A DNA stretch of 64,000 nt from Congeria kusceri (Eukaryota > Mollusca > Bivalvia > Myida > Dreissenidae): NCBI GenBank assembly GCA_027627225.1, contig JAPFQT010000080.1:806001-870000 (forward strand), written 5' to 3'. Shown here in pieces: positions 13,301 to 26,909 of this stretch. The notes below the pieces were generated by a model. That model searched no databases and had not been told where the DNA came from. It worked only from the letters and a program-made list of their open reading frames with translations. The translations under genes were made by a program, and so were the position numbers. How positions within the stretch are numbered: position 1 is the stretch's first letter; each line of letters starts with the position of its first letter.

Positions 13301-14430
13301 ATAAAGCGTTATATGTTCTAGAAATCTTCAATACTTGGTATTGTAAAACGAAAACACTTGAAACACAGGGCCATTATACATTATTTCTGACCAAGTTTTT
13401 CACTTAAAATCCTTCTACCTTCTACCTATACAAAAGTAAAATACAGGAACATCATCGATTTTTTCAGTGTCTTTTTCGATTGTTTTCTTACATTTGGGAA
13501 TTTTTAAAATTCAAATCGGGAAAAACGGTCAGAAAATTGGATTGGGAATGGTACTGTTTTCCGGTACCGACTTTATATAGAAGAAAAACGCTGCATTATG
13601 GTTTTTCGACATGAACTGTCTATTATGTGGCGTTATTCAATTTATTGGATATTCCACATTTTTAATACATAAACAAACCGGTCATCCGGTATAACTAAAC
13701 ACCAAAACCCACGTAAACCTACATAAAATAAAACGAAAACCGCTCAAAAAATAAAATGTACAAACCTCATACATGTCATAATTTTTTGGATAATTTCCAG
13801 GACTCTGCCCACGAGTTTCCGGGATTTTTACTGATTTTCCGGGACATGTACGTAAGCGAATTATCTTTCCAAATAAGCGTTCTTATTATGCCGGAAATCA
13901 TTTTGGTGGGAAATAGGGTCGTGTGTTCATGTATTTATTCCAATCCAAGGCAATGTACTTTTTTTTCATGAAGAAAGTTTTATTGTTATAAGTAATTGTA
14001 GCAGTAAAAATATTAATTAAAATGCTAAAGATCGCAAAGTTATTACACTACGAAACTTATATACAAAAAGTAAAGATTTCAAAGTTCTTTCGCTTTGAAG
14101 TACTTATTGCCAATTGACACATCTATATTTAGCAAAGCACAGGGTCGGTACTAGCAAGTTTTCCATGCGTGGAACGTGATGTCGTTGGTACCAGCAGACA
14201 TTTCGCGCTCTTTTCTAGCAAAACACAGATTTTACATGGAATAACAAACAATTCGTGTTTACTACTATTTTAACCGAAATTTCAAGGAAAGTAATTTAAA
14301 ACAATGCCTTATTTAGGTAGTAAACTAACTACGAATATTGTGAACAACGGAAACCATTGAGTTAACAGCTTTTACTTATGGTTGGAATTTAAGTACTCTT
14401 TCGTTATCAACAGATGCATGTATACACTTA
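10350..14430. other. Long stretch without a recognisable gene
   Basis: About 4 kb of AT-rich sequence. The only structure I see is a short duplication at 12033-12150, listed separately. No open frame exceeds what chance allows, and none has domain content. Confidence 0.5.
12033..12150. repeat. Short duplication, ~83-bp spacing
   Basis: 'catttcttttgttttcattt' + 'tgcccagaca' recurs at 12117 as '...ttttgttttcaattttaccc' + 'agaca'. Confidence 0.7.
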
Positions 14431-14444
14431 CTAATGCGTGTATA

Positions 14445-14642
14445 AATGTTTTTACGCTGATTGGATGATCGTTCACAGCATTGGCAAACTGATATAACTC
14501 GGCGTTTTAATTGGCTAATATTGATTTTCTGTGGGAATAAAGAGCGGCCTTCAAGGCGGAGCTACTCGGTGACTGATTGCAGCTAAAGAATGCAGTGTGA
14601 CAACTGCTGTTAATTCCTTGTTTATGACACGCTGCTTAATCA
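14445..14642 (+). promoter_or_regulatory. Possible promoter and non-coding first exon
   Basis: Two inverted CCAAT cores (GATTGGATG at 14459, AATTGGCTAAT at 14510) precede a locally GC-richer segment (GCGGCCTTCAAGGCGGAGC). About 100 bp further on is a consensus-like donor (TTAATCAG|GTATGC) after 14642. There is no TATA box and no long open frame. No clear downstream exon was found, so this may be chance. Confidence 0.2.
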
Positions 14643-16384
14643 GGTATGCATTGCCTTGGGGACAAATTAGGGGATTAGTGGTCTGTCAAAAGTTAATCTA
14701 ATATAGGTATGCACAGTTTTCATGATTTCCGGGACATATGAACTAATTCTGGGATCGCGGGATGGAACTGCATTTCCCATACGATCCCGGACGATCAATT
14801 CATATGGCATGTATGACGAACCTGAGAAAAGCAACATAAACCTACTAAAAATAGCGAAGGCCTACGAAACCCACTGTTCGACAGTTAAATTTACTGATAA
14901 TGTGACAATAACGTCGCTTTCTAATTAAAGCAAATCAAATTAATCTGTCTTCCTACCTGTTTTGGAAATGGAAAATTGTCAGAATACACGAACAGCCGAA
15001 TAATTGTTATCCGAAAATCGCATTCGCGATCGTCCAGGTGTAAGAGTTACCTAACTTTAATGATCTGCTACGCATGGGGCTATTGTCGAACTGATACAAC
15101 AATCTGACCAGCTTAGGTACTAAAACGAACGTATTTTCTTGACTGCATCCGAAATATCGAAAGAAATATAAACACACACTATCTAGCAACATTTAAATAA
15201 AATAAATAAATAAAATAAAAAATCACTTATTGGTTATCCATGAGAATATGTGTAGTCTCTTATAAAATAACTAAACTAAATAATGAAGACCTGGATTCTC
15301 TATAATATAGCTGTTAATCGTCAACTAGGGAAATTCCGCCGCATGATTATATATGACAAGTGTCCTTTTTTTATTGTTCTTTTGAGTCCACACAATCGAG
15401 GAAGTGCATATAAGTCATAATATTCATGCATGTATGATGTAAAAATGCAAAGAAAATAATACAAGCGTGAATACCAACATATTCATCAAACCGTCCTTCT
15501 AATTACTTTTAGCATGAGTGAGCATGTGCGAGAACGTCAACAAAGTTTATTCTGTCAATAGTGTAAAGACATGTTTCTTGAGCATTCTCTGGTAAAGAGA
15601 GAAGTAACTACTGATTCATTAAGTCAGTATGTATCGAATTAATTTCTTGAATCACAGATGAATATTTTTATCAACCCAGGTTGATATTGTAGATGAACAT
15701 AATTTAAAACCAATGTTCATATATTTACAACATCCCGTGATGGGTTTAGTGTGGTTGATTCGTTTATGTGCTTCTGCTTCGTCGGGATTTACCAATTGAA
15801 CGGCCATCAAGCGATAATCAAGACTTTATGAATTGTGCTAAGCACTTATATATTGTTAACACGCTGAACGACTTACTTGTCCGAAGACTGTATCTAGTCT
15901 TCAGTATATTCCTTCGGCTTATAACACTTTCCATTTTTCTTTTCAAGAAATCACCTTAGAAAATAAAACATTTCGGTCTTCGTTTGCAACAAAAATAGAC
16001 ATTAGCCAAGCACAGTTCCAGCGAAATGCCAAGGTATGTTGATTATAGCCTATTGCAACGCGTGTTATCTAAAAAGCAAAAATATGCGGAGGCTGACAGC
16101 AATGTACATATCTTTTCACTCCATTATACTAGCATCCCAGGTAGAGAGGTAACGAAATGAGTTACACTTCAAGTTGCTCAAGCATGTCGTTGATAATGGT
16201 AGCAAGTTCACGGTGTTAACATATATCATAACTATCGTGCGAAGTGTGGGTACTTTTGTAGCATATAGTAATAGACAGACAAGGTAACCTCTCCGTAACT
16301 CGTTCTGTGACGTATAAGCTGCAGGTATTTAGCAACCTTTGATGTTTTGCAAACAGTTGCCCAACTGTTTTTGCTGCAACAATC

Positions 16385-16622
16385 GGAAGTACTAGAAGTA
16401 TTGGTAGTAGTGATTACTGTGATTGTTGTGGTTGATGTGGTGGAAGTGGAGCTAGCAGCAGTGGTAGCCGTAGTATTTGTAACAAAAGTAGTAGTGGTAG
16501 CAATTGTGGTGTAGCAGCAACAACAACAGCAAAGGTAGTAATAGTAGTACCATGTATAGTATTCGTAGTGGTAGCAGTAGTAATTGTGATGGTGGTTGTG
16601 GTAGTCGTATTGGTAGAGAATG
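16385..16622. repeat. Imperfect GTN trinucleotide repeat
   Basis: About 240 bp dominated by GTA, GTG, GTT and GCA triplets. It forces Ser/Gly/Val-rich frames on one strand and Thr-rich frames on the other. These frames are artefacts of the repeat, not genes. Confidence 0.85.
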
Positions 16623-17818
16623 CTGCAGTGAAACATATGAATATGCATTTGAATTGTATTGTCCAATTTCAGGGCTATCAATTTCTCATTTCTGCGAATG
16701 GGTATATACTTTGGTCCGCGAGGACTCGATCATTAAATATGATATGCACTCTTTTTTTTCCGAACATCGCCTGCTCATTTCATGCATTTCTTGAATTGTT
16801 ATACTGCATGTGCATGTTTAAAAATAATTCTTATAATCTTACTACGGACTGTTACTCCATCAACTTATTGTGGCACAATTATGTCAACAGAATCACAGTC
16901 AGCGTATACAACTTTATATTTTTATATAAAAACATATACTGTTGTACAGAATTATATGCACCGTGCAAGCCATGTGGGATGCACGTTCCAGCGGTTTTGC
17001 TTTCTTTGACTCAGCATTATAATCCCCATAGACTATTACATAAAATTACCATAATCAGATTTTCTCATGCCTACAAATCGTATTGATATTGAATACTCCA
17101 TAGACAAAACATTGGAAAACATGTAATCGGTCGTTAACGGTCTAGAACAGAACTATTTCGTTTAACGTACAATCAAGGTCGAGTTCACGATGCATGTTAC
17201 GTTTACTTTATAACGTATTATACGTATCTAGATATTATATCAAAATTATGCAATTCAATTTTACTATAGAGCAATGCAAGCAAACGAGTATTTCACTTCA
17301 ATCGATTTTTTTCCAAACCATACAATAAAAAATATTTTTAATAAACTATTTAAACATTTTTATTCACTATTTTACCATAGTGTATTTTGTTCCTTATTAT
17401 TTACTAGTATTTGCTGCTCTGTAGTAACTATAAAGAATACTTGTAAGTCTCAATCTTTAAATATTTTAACATACAAATATCATACCTGCCAGCAGTTTGC
17501 AGTAATCCATTCTGATGATAGACCCCCATTGTACATATCATTTATATCAATCTTTCTTTGTAACCAGAAATTCGCATATACGAGGTCTTGATTCACTATT
17601 TTAGTGCACCGTTACCAAGAACGCGAACTTATTAAAGAAAAAACACATGTTTACGAACAAGCTTGCTGAAAAATCAAGCCCACGAAACAAACTCGAGGCA
17701 AACGTTTTGCAATATGTGCATCCTCATTTTCGTTCCGAGCCTTTCATTTTCTTTTGGTGAATTTACCTGTGTGTAATTACAATTGCGCGCGCGTGTTTCT
17801 TTGAGGGGTAAGTTAACG

Positions 17819-17877
17819 ATGGCTGTTATGATTTTAAGATGCGAAGCCTCAAAACTAAAGAGGTTCTGCCGCTGGAG
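17819..17877 (+). CDS. Possible first coding exon (MAVMILRCEASKLKRFCRWR)
   Basis: An ATG in acceptable context (AACGATGG) opens 19 whole codons that run in frame into a donor (CTGGAG|GTAATT). The segment sits in a locally less AT-rich patch with a GCGCGCGCG run 40 bp upstream. No downstream partner exon was found, and no family is recognised. Confidence 0.15.
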
Positions 17878-17879
17878 GT

Positions 17880-20800
17880 AATTATTACTTTTTTGTAACA
17901 GTCACGGCATTGTTGTAAATGTATCATTTACAGGGAGGTTAGTCGTAGTTATTGTGCCGTTTCTTGCTTCCCGAGTTATGGGTTTGTCGTACCGATCGCT
18001 CGTTCGCCCTGTTTCTTTAAAGAAAGCAATAACCTATCTACATGCACATGTATAATTGCTTAGTTACGCAATAAAACACTATATGATGTTATGTTTCTTT
18101 CTGGAAAATGTATTTGCTAACATATTTCTATTTTACCAGTACAAAGTAATATACATTGTAATGATATTTGTGGATAAAGAATATAGTAAGCATATTATAT
18201 TGAACCAAAATAATAGGTTTTTTATATTATTTATTAAACACAGTAATAGACCATTGTATGCATGATGATAGAGTATATTATGGTTCGGTTATTATGACAA
18301 TGAAACGCATGCTAATTTGAATCAGTATTTGTGTATTAATTTGTTTAACCATTATATTATGGTCTATATGGATTTCCATCAAAATGAAAACAATACTCTT
18401 TGTATATCAAAATGAAAAGCATACTTGTGTAACGAATATTTGCTTATTTTGTATCTTCTTAACCCAGTAATAATTTTAGTATCGTCCTTAGTTTGATTTC
18501 ACCGACCACCCCTGTAATTTATTACATTGTTGTGTGGATGAATCCAAACATGCCAGTCACCTGCCCGGCTTAATTGGATAACCAGACAGGCCTGGAACAA
18601 GAGTAAATTGATATTTCAACCTATTTATCACGGCCTCAGCAACGATTCCTCTATTGCAGTCGATTAACAATCACAATACATGTATTCAAAAATCTATGAA
18701 ACTTGACTAAATTAAGCAGACGTATATGTATGTACATGTAGTATGTGTTTCATCGTCTGCAGGACATGCAATGTGTTCATACTCTGAAGCAGCTGCAGTG
18801 GTGTACATGGTACTGCCTCTGGTTTTCTATTGGGAATACGTAAATATGGGTCCCTGTAGAACCTCCCTCTTGATAGGCTCATTTTGTCTCCTGAAATTAT
18901 GGAACACTTTTTTATATAAATCATTAGGTTATATCGAAATGTGTATTAGATGTATGAGATGAGGTATAGTAAAACACGGTTGGTTTTGAAAGACGGGGTT
19001 CCCCTGCTAATCAGATATTAATAAAAACAACCAGTGCCTCATTATTTACCATGTTAACCATTGACTTACGGTCAGCACGTTTGAGAAGGTTCAAACATGA
19101 AATAAGTTTTGTGCCACAATATTAGTAGGGTCGAACTCTATACATATATGTTTTAAATTTCCATTGTGGATTTCAACAACACTCTTTGGTAAAAAAGTGC
19201 AACGGTCTTGTTCACTATCGGTTTGAAAGCTTTCGTGAAAGTATAGCATACGTGTCCCTTTGGCGTGGCACGTTGAGGCAGACTCGGACACAATTTAAAA
19301 TCAGTTTACTTCAAAGAAGCCTCACCTTACTCCCTCTGAAATATGAAAGCAGGAAGCAAAACATAAACACGTGGAAAACGCATTACATACTTCACGGGTA
19401 ATTGGTAACAGATGCCAGCTCGATTCCCGGAGTTTAAGGAACGATTTTCTTCGCCTAAACTCTGGACTTCATTCGAACTATAACAATGCTAATTGAAAGT
19501 GATCGCTATCTAGATTAACCTTTAGAAAGTTTATATTTATCAACGAAAAAAGGTCGTTCGTTAATTATAATCCAAAGGCCAGTATTCCATATGCCTAATT
19601 CACGGCATTATTATGGAAAACAGACTTTAAAACCTGTATATGCAATTATGTATACATGTATTAGCATAATAATAATTGAACATGAAACATTAAATGAATT
19701 AAAACAACTTTTTTTTAATCTACGCAATTAAATAAAGCCAGTGTTAGTCTTATAAAACATTGGACTGCTACAAATATATGTTTTGGTGATAAATTGTATA
19801 TTGAACATGTTGGTACGACATTTAATAGGAATTACACGCTCAGTACGTGCTACATAATTGAAAGCATTCTATCGCTAGGTTATGAAGCTTAAAAATCCAT
19901 TAATTTCATTATTAAACATCTGCATCTTATGCTGCATTCCATTTTAAAATGGTCGTGTTCCTTGATCGTGTTTGTTAGTATCTGAACGTGAATCTCAGTA
20001 AGGAATCGAGCGTTGCATTGCTTTCATCGCAGGTATTGTAATTGTGGGGTATCTGTTGTTCAATAATGATAACAAACACAATAACAATGCTAGGTTTCTC
20101 ATAGAACAATGTTATACAAATGGAAAAATAACAACTACACTCTTTAATGTAGCGAAATGTGAAATGTTTTTGAGTGGAATATATTCAGTATTGTATACAG
20201 TCATATGTTTAATATAATTTAAATAATATTCTGGCAAATATAGTTGTTCAAAACAACTTTGATAATATATGTGTATATAATAATTCATTTCAGCATCATT
20301 ATCACTTTATATTGCATATTCAAGCTAGTGTTAATTTATGTTCGTGGTACAGTAATGGCAATGTAAATAGTATAATGATAAAAAGGTCACATTATACTGC
20401 AATAAGTATAATTGCACGTATTGCACTTCTAAACTTACTGTATTTTATTAATAAAAACTCACTGGCATTTTCTCTGTAGTTAACCTGAAACTGTTTTCAA
20501 TTAATGTTCCCGGACTACTTCTAAATTGGAATTTATTTTCTCGCCTACCAAACCCCAGGACTTAATAATTTTCAGTGTCTGGATAAGCTTCAGTTAATTG
20601 AAAACCATTCACACAGTTCTAAATAATATTCTGACAGTTCGCCTTCCACCATATAACTAGCCAACTTGAAAAGCACGTGAGCTTTAAACTGATTATCTAA
20701 TTAACTCAATAAACAATCATTCACCTGATGAAGCGCAGGGATGGTAGACCTCTGCCTTGGCTACCACCTTAAAGTTGGACATATCGATCAACCGTGTCCA

Positions 20801-21085
20801 AACAGTTGGAGAAATCACTCAGTATATTTCCAAGCCCATTCAACAGCTGTTTAAATAAATGTACATGTATATATAGAGAATATTTATGCCTCATTTACCG
20901 TCCACATTTATTATAAAGGTATTTCATACATGTAATTGGTTTCCAAGTGCTCCAATTTGGACAGCACAAATGTCAAGTAATTGCCCTCAGCGTCTAAAGT
21001 ATGTCACTGCAGCACATTATTTCCGTATGATTTACACACATCACAAAAACAAAACTGACAAGAAAATGTTTACACGTGTGTTATG
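17880..21085. other. No gene seen
   Basis: AT-rich sequence with dense stops. There is no supported exon, RNA or repeat boundary. Confidence 0.5.
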
Positions 21086-21087
21086 AG

Positions 21088-21122
<35 letters not shown>

Positions 21123-21123
21123 T
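21088..21123. repeat. (TTA)n microsatellite
   Basis: About 11 uninterrupted TTA/ATT triplets. Confidence 0.95.
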
Positions 21124-21124
21124 C

Positions 21125-23600
21125 GTTCATTGATTTGAAGTCAGTTATGTGGAACACGTTTTAATATCACTAGCAATTTCTCTGGCTTTTAATCCACCAA
21201 AGTTTCGGTGCATCGTCATATATAGTTGTTTTTTTTAATAATGTATAACTTTTTTAATGCATAACTTTTTATATTCTCAGTTTCCGGTCCAACATATTGT
21301 TTAATTTAGGCTGTTATTAATATTCAACGTCGTGGTCTGCTGATCACACCAAATGTATCCTGGATTCCATTTACTTATATGCGAAGTTAATCCAGATCTC
21401 GTTTTCAATAATTTCAAGAGACAAACACATATAATTCCCAAGCGTATGGCTAGTATAGAATGGTCTGTTCTTAGGTTATAATATTCAGCAATATATACAC
21501 TGCACATGTATGCCTACCGTGTATAAACGATATCAATCTACCGATTCGTGTTATTTTTCTTCAACCAATGCATTGCACGTTTTAATGAGTTAAGCATTAC
21601 TCATGCAACTGTTTAGGGCGACTGTAAGGTTTTCAATGTAGAAAGTGAAAAACATCTGCACGCGTAGGATTACGCCGAACACACCACAACGTAGGCTCGA
21701 GTGTTGCCCATATGGCGGGCGATGCCGGTTCATTCACAAAGTTCGACATACATCTTCCCCAGCCTCATTTCACCCCCATCATTGCCTGCTCATTATGAGC
21801 ATCCTCTTCCTCAAAAGCAAATAGGAGAGATTAGACTAATTGCAAAGTCAGATGTAGCATCTACGGGAGCTTACCTGTAAGATATGCCTCACAGTTCTGT
21901 GTTAGCTTTCCAGCTCATTATAAAAATTAATTACTAAAATCTATCTTTGCGGCGGATTCTCTCTGCATAATACGTTTCAAAGTAAACTAAGATCATGCGC
22001 TAAATAAACAAAGATAGAAAATACCAGACTAACGTAACAATATTTTTTTTAATAGCAAAGGTCTTACAACATATTTTTACGATCACTACTGGTGTACTTA
22101 GTTAAATATCATTTAGAGTGTTAAGAAAACGCGCGAACCCATCTAGAATCGATTTAGAAATATTTTCAAACATTATAGCCTGATCTACAGATGTACAATT
22201 TTACACATCTTACGCCTGCGAGTTGTTTTTCTGCGTTCAACGGTCTCCAGTATAAAACACGGAACCATTGATGCAATGCACCAAAAGGTACACGGACAAA
22301 TAATTTAGCAGAATTTATGTATCATATGAAGTAAAGTTTAGCAAAAATAAATAAATATTGAAGTAATTAAAATACACATCATTTACATATCATGTAATAT
22401 TAGCTAGACAGTAGTGAACATAGTAACATTAAACACGTGGAATATCAAATCGAATATAAAACCATAGTATCCAATAATAAATACATGAAAGTAATAACGC
22501 AAAGGAGAAATCAACGACACGCACTCGGAGTTATCATCCCGGGATACATGTACATGTATATATTATTTTCCACTGAAAACAGTTGCACATGTATATGTGG
22601 GATGCAGATAACGGGAACGTATAAACATATTATGTTGTATAGAACTGTAAGTCGACCTACTGTATAAAATGGTGTATTACTGTATAGCTAGATGCGTAAA
22701 ATGGTAAATTTATTTGGCTCCCAATGTTTTACCGTACATTTTCATTGTTTCGCATAGCCCCGTACTGTATATACTTGTATATGTGAGATCATTAGCCTCA
22801 CCTAAATTACCTGACGACTGACGTTTGTTCCGGATGTGATATGTCAAAATTAAGAACCTACCTGAGGTAATAACAATAACAATTACGTAGTTGCACAGGC
22901 AACGTTTTCAATAACTCAGGTGTTTTCTACGTTTCAACAATTTTCGCAACCATAAATCCATAATATCATCTGTTACTGACATTATCCATAGTTGCTTACT
23001 CTCCATAATAGAGTTGAGGAGGCTAGTTGTCTAGCAACGTCTATGATTCATTGGAAAATTGTAATGTGTGGAGTGGGCTGTCTAGCATCGCATATAATTT
23101 TTAAATATCGTACAAATATGTTTTCATTGTATTCTTTAACAAGTTGTAGGTGTGCTATCTAGCATCTTATTTAGTCATAGGCCCTTTAATACTAATACTT
23201 GTAGTAACTTTTACAAATACGTGTACTACGACAAAATACAGCGTCCTATTTTAATTGAATATGAACGTTTTATACGTTTATTATCACTGCAAATGTGCTG
23301 CATGGACTATCCGGTTCATTATTTAATCTTAGGACGCATGACAAAGATATTAAGCACAATATCATTCAAGCATTAACAAAAACTACTGCACGCATATATG
23401 CCTGATTACAGTCTGAATATTCTATCATAAAATATATGTTTAAACATATTTACTTCAATCAGAAGAGAAATAATTAATTTTAACGTTGTTATTTACGTCA
23501 AAATAATAAATGTCATACATGTATTGTGAAACCACTGCACATGTGCATAAATTGAAGTCGCCATTTACATTGTATTTTGAAAAATACAAAAATGTAAGAT
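21125..23600. other. No gene seen
   Basis: No splice-supported or domain-bearing frame. A few patches of CG-containing sequence (for example 21660-21730) have no further structure that I can read. Confidence 0.45.
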
Positions 23601-23603
23601 CAA

Positions 23604-24152
23604 GTGGTGAACGTGTTTGGCACCGCGTAATTTTTAAGTGAGACATTTGCTTCGAGTAACCAATATGGCCGTCTAAAAGAGCACGTTTTAACTGACATTT
23701 GAAGATTCAGCTGGTAAGTCGGTTTTAATATTATTTTGGAAACTTTAAACGTGCCTATTGTGTGTTCCTGTGATTTAACTACACTCGTTTTTTTATTTTA
23801 GCTTCGTAGTTGCTAGAATAAAAAGTTATTGATGTCATTATGTCCTACGATGTTTGATTACATATTTGAACATGGTTAATTTTCAGTTCTGAATTGTTAA
23901 AGAGACGCTATAAGAGATTGTTGTATATATCTTTGATGTTTTAATGCGGAAAATAACCACATTTAGACTGTTTGCATTTGCACCTCATCTGGGGCTTATA
24001 CGGTACAAAACAAACTGGTTTAAGCACATTTTGGCACCCAGTAATAGGTTTATGCTCATTTTTGCACTTCAAATGTCCAATAAAATGTGCTTTTGATTAC
24101 TCGGTGCAAATGTCTCACTTAAAAATTACGCGGTGCTGAATACGTTCACCAC
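23604..24152. mobile_element. 549-bp element with ~56-bp terminal inverted repeats
   Basis: The left end (23604-23659) contains GTGGTGAACGTGTTTGG, CACCGCGTAATTTTTAAGTG and AGACATTTGC. The right end (24097-24152) is its inverse with few differences (GCAAATGTCTCACTTAAAAA, TTACGCGGTG, CGTTCACCAC). The interior is non-coding, with a strong splice-donor-like GGTAAGTC at 23713. No target duplication is obvious. This looks like a MITE of unknown superfamily. Confidence 0.75.
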
Positions 24153-24159
24153 CCTTCTG

Positions 24160-25325
24160 TAAGATAGGTGTACCGGTATTGTGAAAATTTAAAACATAAT
24201 GCATTTGCGTTTAAACTAAATTCAATTAATATGAACCAAAACAGCAAGATTGTGATGCAAGATACAGCAAGTTTGAAACATCACCAAACTCACTGGCATT
24301 GTTCAGTTGAACATTTCCATCAGACTTTTTTTTATATTGTTCGGCGTCGGCGCATGCACTAAGCCCTTAGAAACGCACCGATATGTAACATCGTTGCTAT
24401 AGATATAATAGGAACTATTGTTTGTTTGTTACCAAGAACAGTCTCTAAACGGTTTCAGAACAGGAACAGTTCTCAGATGAGAGCACGACAGGTCCTTACA
24501 GTCTAGATGGGTACCGACATCTACAAGGACAACACGCAGTCTATCCAGTTATGGTCTAATTCAACTTGAATGCGTGCAATAATGTATTCCAATGCTCTAT
24601 TCACATTGAAATAGGAGGGCGTGCAGTTCTCTACTGCTTCGACGTTAGCATCAGATATTCACTTCATATTACAGTCACACTGTATGTCGTTATTATCCAT
24701 GTTTATAATTTAAAAACTGTCCAGACTGAAATGCAAGATGTAAGGTCCAAGTTGTATAGAAACTGATTGTTCGCTGGGAGGTATCGACCAGCGTCAAGTG
24801 TTGTTATTATATTATGACTCTTATCCATTGTTTTCAAATCTGCCGATATTCTGAACGCCTCTATGTTGACTTCCGCTATCTTGATCCAAATCAGGTCAAG
24901 ACTTCTGAAGATGGGAAGGTATATGCTATTTCGCTCGAGCTCGAGCGTATTCCGCTCTGTGTCCAACTGTTTAAACGCAGAGAGCTACATGAAGTTAAAC
25001 ATCTTACATTTCTAGTCCATTTTAGGCTTCCGCTCTAAATGCACTTTTTGCAATTTCCGCAAATGTGTGTACTCCTCGAAATGTTCTTGAATCGTATTTC
25101 TTAACAAACCTAACAACTCTAAAATAATCAGGCTGTTTAAGTCATGAAACGAAATTTCTTGAGCAACGCTATTCTATTTGGGTTTTAGATACGTTAAGTG
25201 CACTGTAGCCCGCAATGTGGTTTTGGGATATATATATACACCTAGACTGATTTTAGTCTCTAAAAACAAACTGTGTATAAAAATCCTTTTTATTGTTTTA
25301 TCTTACCATGTTACATTTCCTTGGT
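24160..25325. other. No recognised gene upstream of the NHL cluster
   Basis: Several short open frames occur on both strands, for example 24703-24966 on the - strand with DLIWIKIAEVNIEAFRISAD. None has a domain I can name or paired splice sites. Confidence 0.4.
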
Positions 25326-25329
25326 CGAG

Positions 25330-26454
25330 ATGTGTGACATTTGTGACTGTAAAGTAGCAAAAGTATATTGTATACCATGTAATCAAATAATGTGTTCCGA
25401 AGTGAAAGTTACCATTGCAAATTTAAGGTAAGCAAGTATCACTCGAAAGTGTCATGCACGTCGTTTAATATGCACAGGCTACCGTTCAACAGGGATAATT
25501 ATATGAAATACCTTGCTTTGGAAAGAAAAATAACGCTGCCTGGATGTAACTGTTATAATTGCAATTCTTTTCACAATCGAACAGACTGCAAAACACGACC
25601 AATGTACTTAGGAGTGGTACAAACTGAGCAAGGTCTTTGAATAGTTGCCAGAAAGTTTAAAACAGTCAATTACCGCACTCATCTTTCTTGTACACAAAAT
25701 TACTTGGAAACGACGAATTGTGACATAGATACGACGAATTGTGACATAGATGACACCGAATTGTGACATAGATGACACCGAATTGTGACATAGATGACAC
25801 CGAATTGTGACCTAGATGACACCGAATTGTGACATAGATGACACCGAATTGTGACATAGATGACACCGAATTGTGACCTAGATGACACCGGATTATTGAA
25901 AAGCGAACCTTGTTACGTTACGTCGGACATACATTCAAGCGCTTTTTGGATGACCTCTGGAAGGAATAAAGTTTATCAACTGGACATTAAAACTAAAACA
26001 AAATATCATTGCCATTAAAGACTAACATAAGTGCATTTTATTATGGAGTAGCAATGTTTGACCGTGGTCGTTTTCAAAACGCATATACGCTTGGCATTCA
26101 AAGCAGAAGAGGATGTTCTGTACATCTCAGATTGCGTCGACAATTCTGTGTTTGCAATACATCTTTTCTTTTCTTTTCACATTTAAGTCTTCTTCTATGT
26201 TTGCTCCTAAAGGTTTGTCGGTGGATTTGGAGGGTAATATGTATGTTGCCTGTCATGAGGGTATGATACAGATTCATAAAGACGGAAAACAGAAAATAAT
26301 TTTCGTAAGAAGGGAAGATTATAAACAAGCCATTGATACGGTTTTCTGTGACTGGAAGCTGAACTGTGTTGTAGTAATCAAGAATTTGTCAAAAGCCGGT
26401 ATTTATTACTTTGCAGATCAGCTGCAAAATAAAAGAACAGTAGGAGATCAATAA
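25330..26454 (+). pseudogene. B-box/NHL protein, copy 1 (broken)
   Basis: It opens with a B-box-like zinc finger, MCDICDCKVAKVYCIPC, then NQIMCSE. After one frameshift the expected second half follows (SYHCKFKVSKYHSKV), matching the usual Cys/His spacing of a TRIM B-box. Next comes LALERKITLPGC and TDCKTRPMYLGVVQ, shared with copy 2. The frame is then destroyed by a 22-bp minisatellite. A homologous block missing relative to copy 3 (the ALSVRCETVYEL region) shows a deletion near 26080. The C-terminal NHL-like part resumes as MFAPKGLSVDLEGNMYVACH and ends at a normal stop (26452-26454). In TRIM/NHL proteins such modules bind RNA or protein partners; no RING is visible here. The multiple frameshifts, deletion and repeat expansion make this a pseudogene. 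Confidence 0.75.
25712..25893. repeat. 22-bp minisatellite inside the NHL pseudogene
   Basis: About eight copies of GACACCGAATTGTGACATAG+AT. The intact paralogous sequence in copy 2 (28741-28770, encoding IDADDTDLL) has a single related unit (GACGCAGATGACACCGACTT). The array therefore arose in place from coding sequence. Because 22 is not a multiple of 3, each added unit shifts the frame. Confidence 0.9.
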
Positions 26455-26617
26455 TAATTAAAATAAGAGAATTAAATTGTGGTCCTTGTGATATATAATT
26501 TTATTTTGGAAATGTTTAGTTTGTGACTGTTTTATATGTTTGTGTTATATATTGTGTACGATAGCATTTTTGGCTCCACATAACTATTCTTTGAACATGT
26601 TGAGATTGTTTATTTGA

Positions 26618-26623
26618 AATAAA
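26618..26623 (+). terminator. Polyadenylation signal AATAAA
   Basis: A canonical AATAAA about 165 bp after the stop codon of NHL copy 1. This position fits a residual 3' UTR. Confidence 0.4.
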
Positions 26624-26689
26624 AAACAGTTTTTAAACCACTGAACATTGTCGATATTTCATCTGATTGTTTGCTAATAAGGCGTAAAA

Positions 26690-26905
26690 AATAAGTTTGT
26701 TTCAGGTTACATGCCGCAACAAATTAGGGTAGGTAGGTAGGGCTTTTTTTTATTTAGTAAATGGTCAACTTGAAGATTCTAAAAAACTGAATGAATATTC
26801 AAAACATGCCTCTAATGTCATAAAACAGTGTTTTGAAGTGGGTGCTATCAAAACAAAACACTTATTTGTCCAAAAAACATGTAATTTTTGGAAAAAAGTA
26901 AAATA
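26690..26905 (+). repeat. Interspersed repeat family A, copy 2 (3'-truncated)
   Basis: It shares TTTGTTTCAGGTTACATGCC, AGGGTAGGTAGGTAGGGC, 'tggtcaacttgaagattct' and 'aaaacacttatttgtcc' with the copies at 2684 and 46788, then loses similarity. It lies just past the AATAAA of NHL copy 1. Confidence 0.8.
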
Positions 26906-26909
26906 AGCA

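Noticed and set aside
16232..17086. 149- and 172-codon frames with Thr-, Ser/Gly- or Val-rich stretches
   Set aside because: Each is extended by the imperfect GTN trinucleotide tract. Outside the tract they have no domain or splice support.
25438..25443. Splice donor (AAG|GTAAGC) inside NHL copy 1
   Set aside because: The sequence after it still encodes the expected B-box continuation (CKFKVSKYHSKV), so reading through is the better explanation, with a frameshift just upstream.
25666..25888. Minus-strand frames with repeated 'SSMSQFGVIYVTIRCHL'
   Set aside because: They are translations of the 22-bp minisatellite in the NHL pseudogene.
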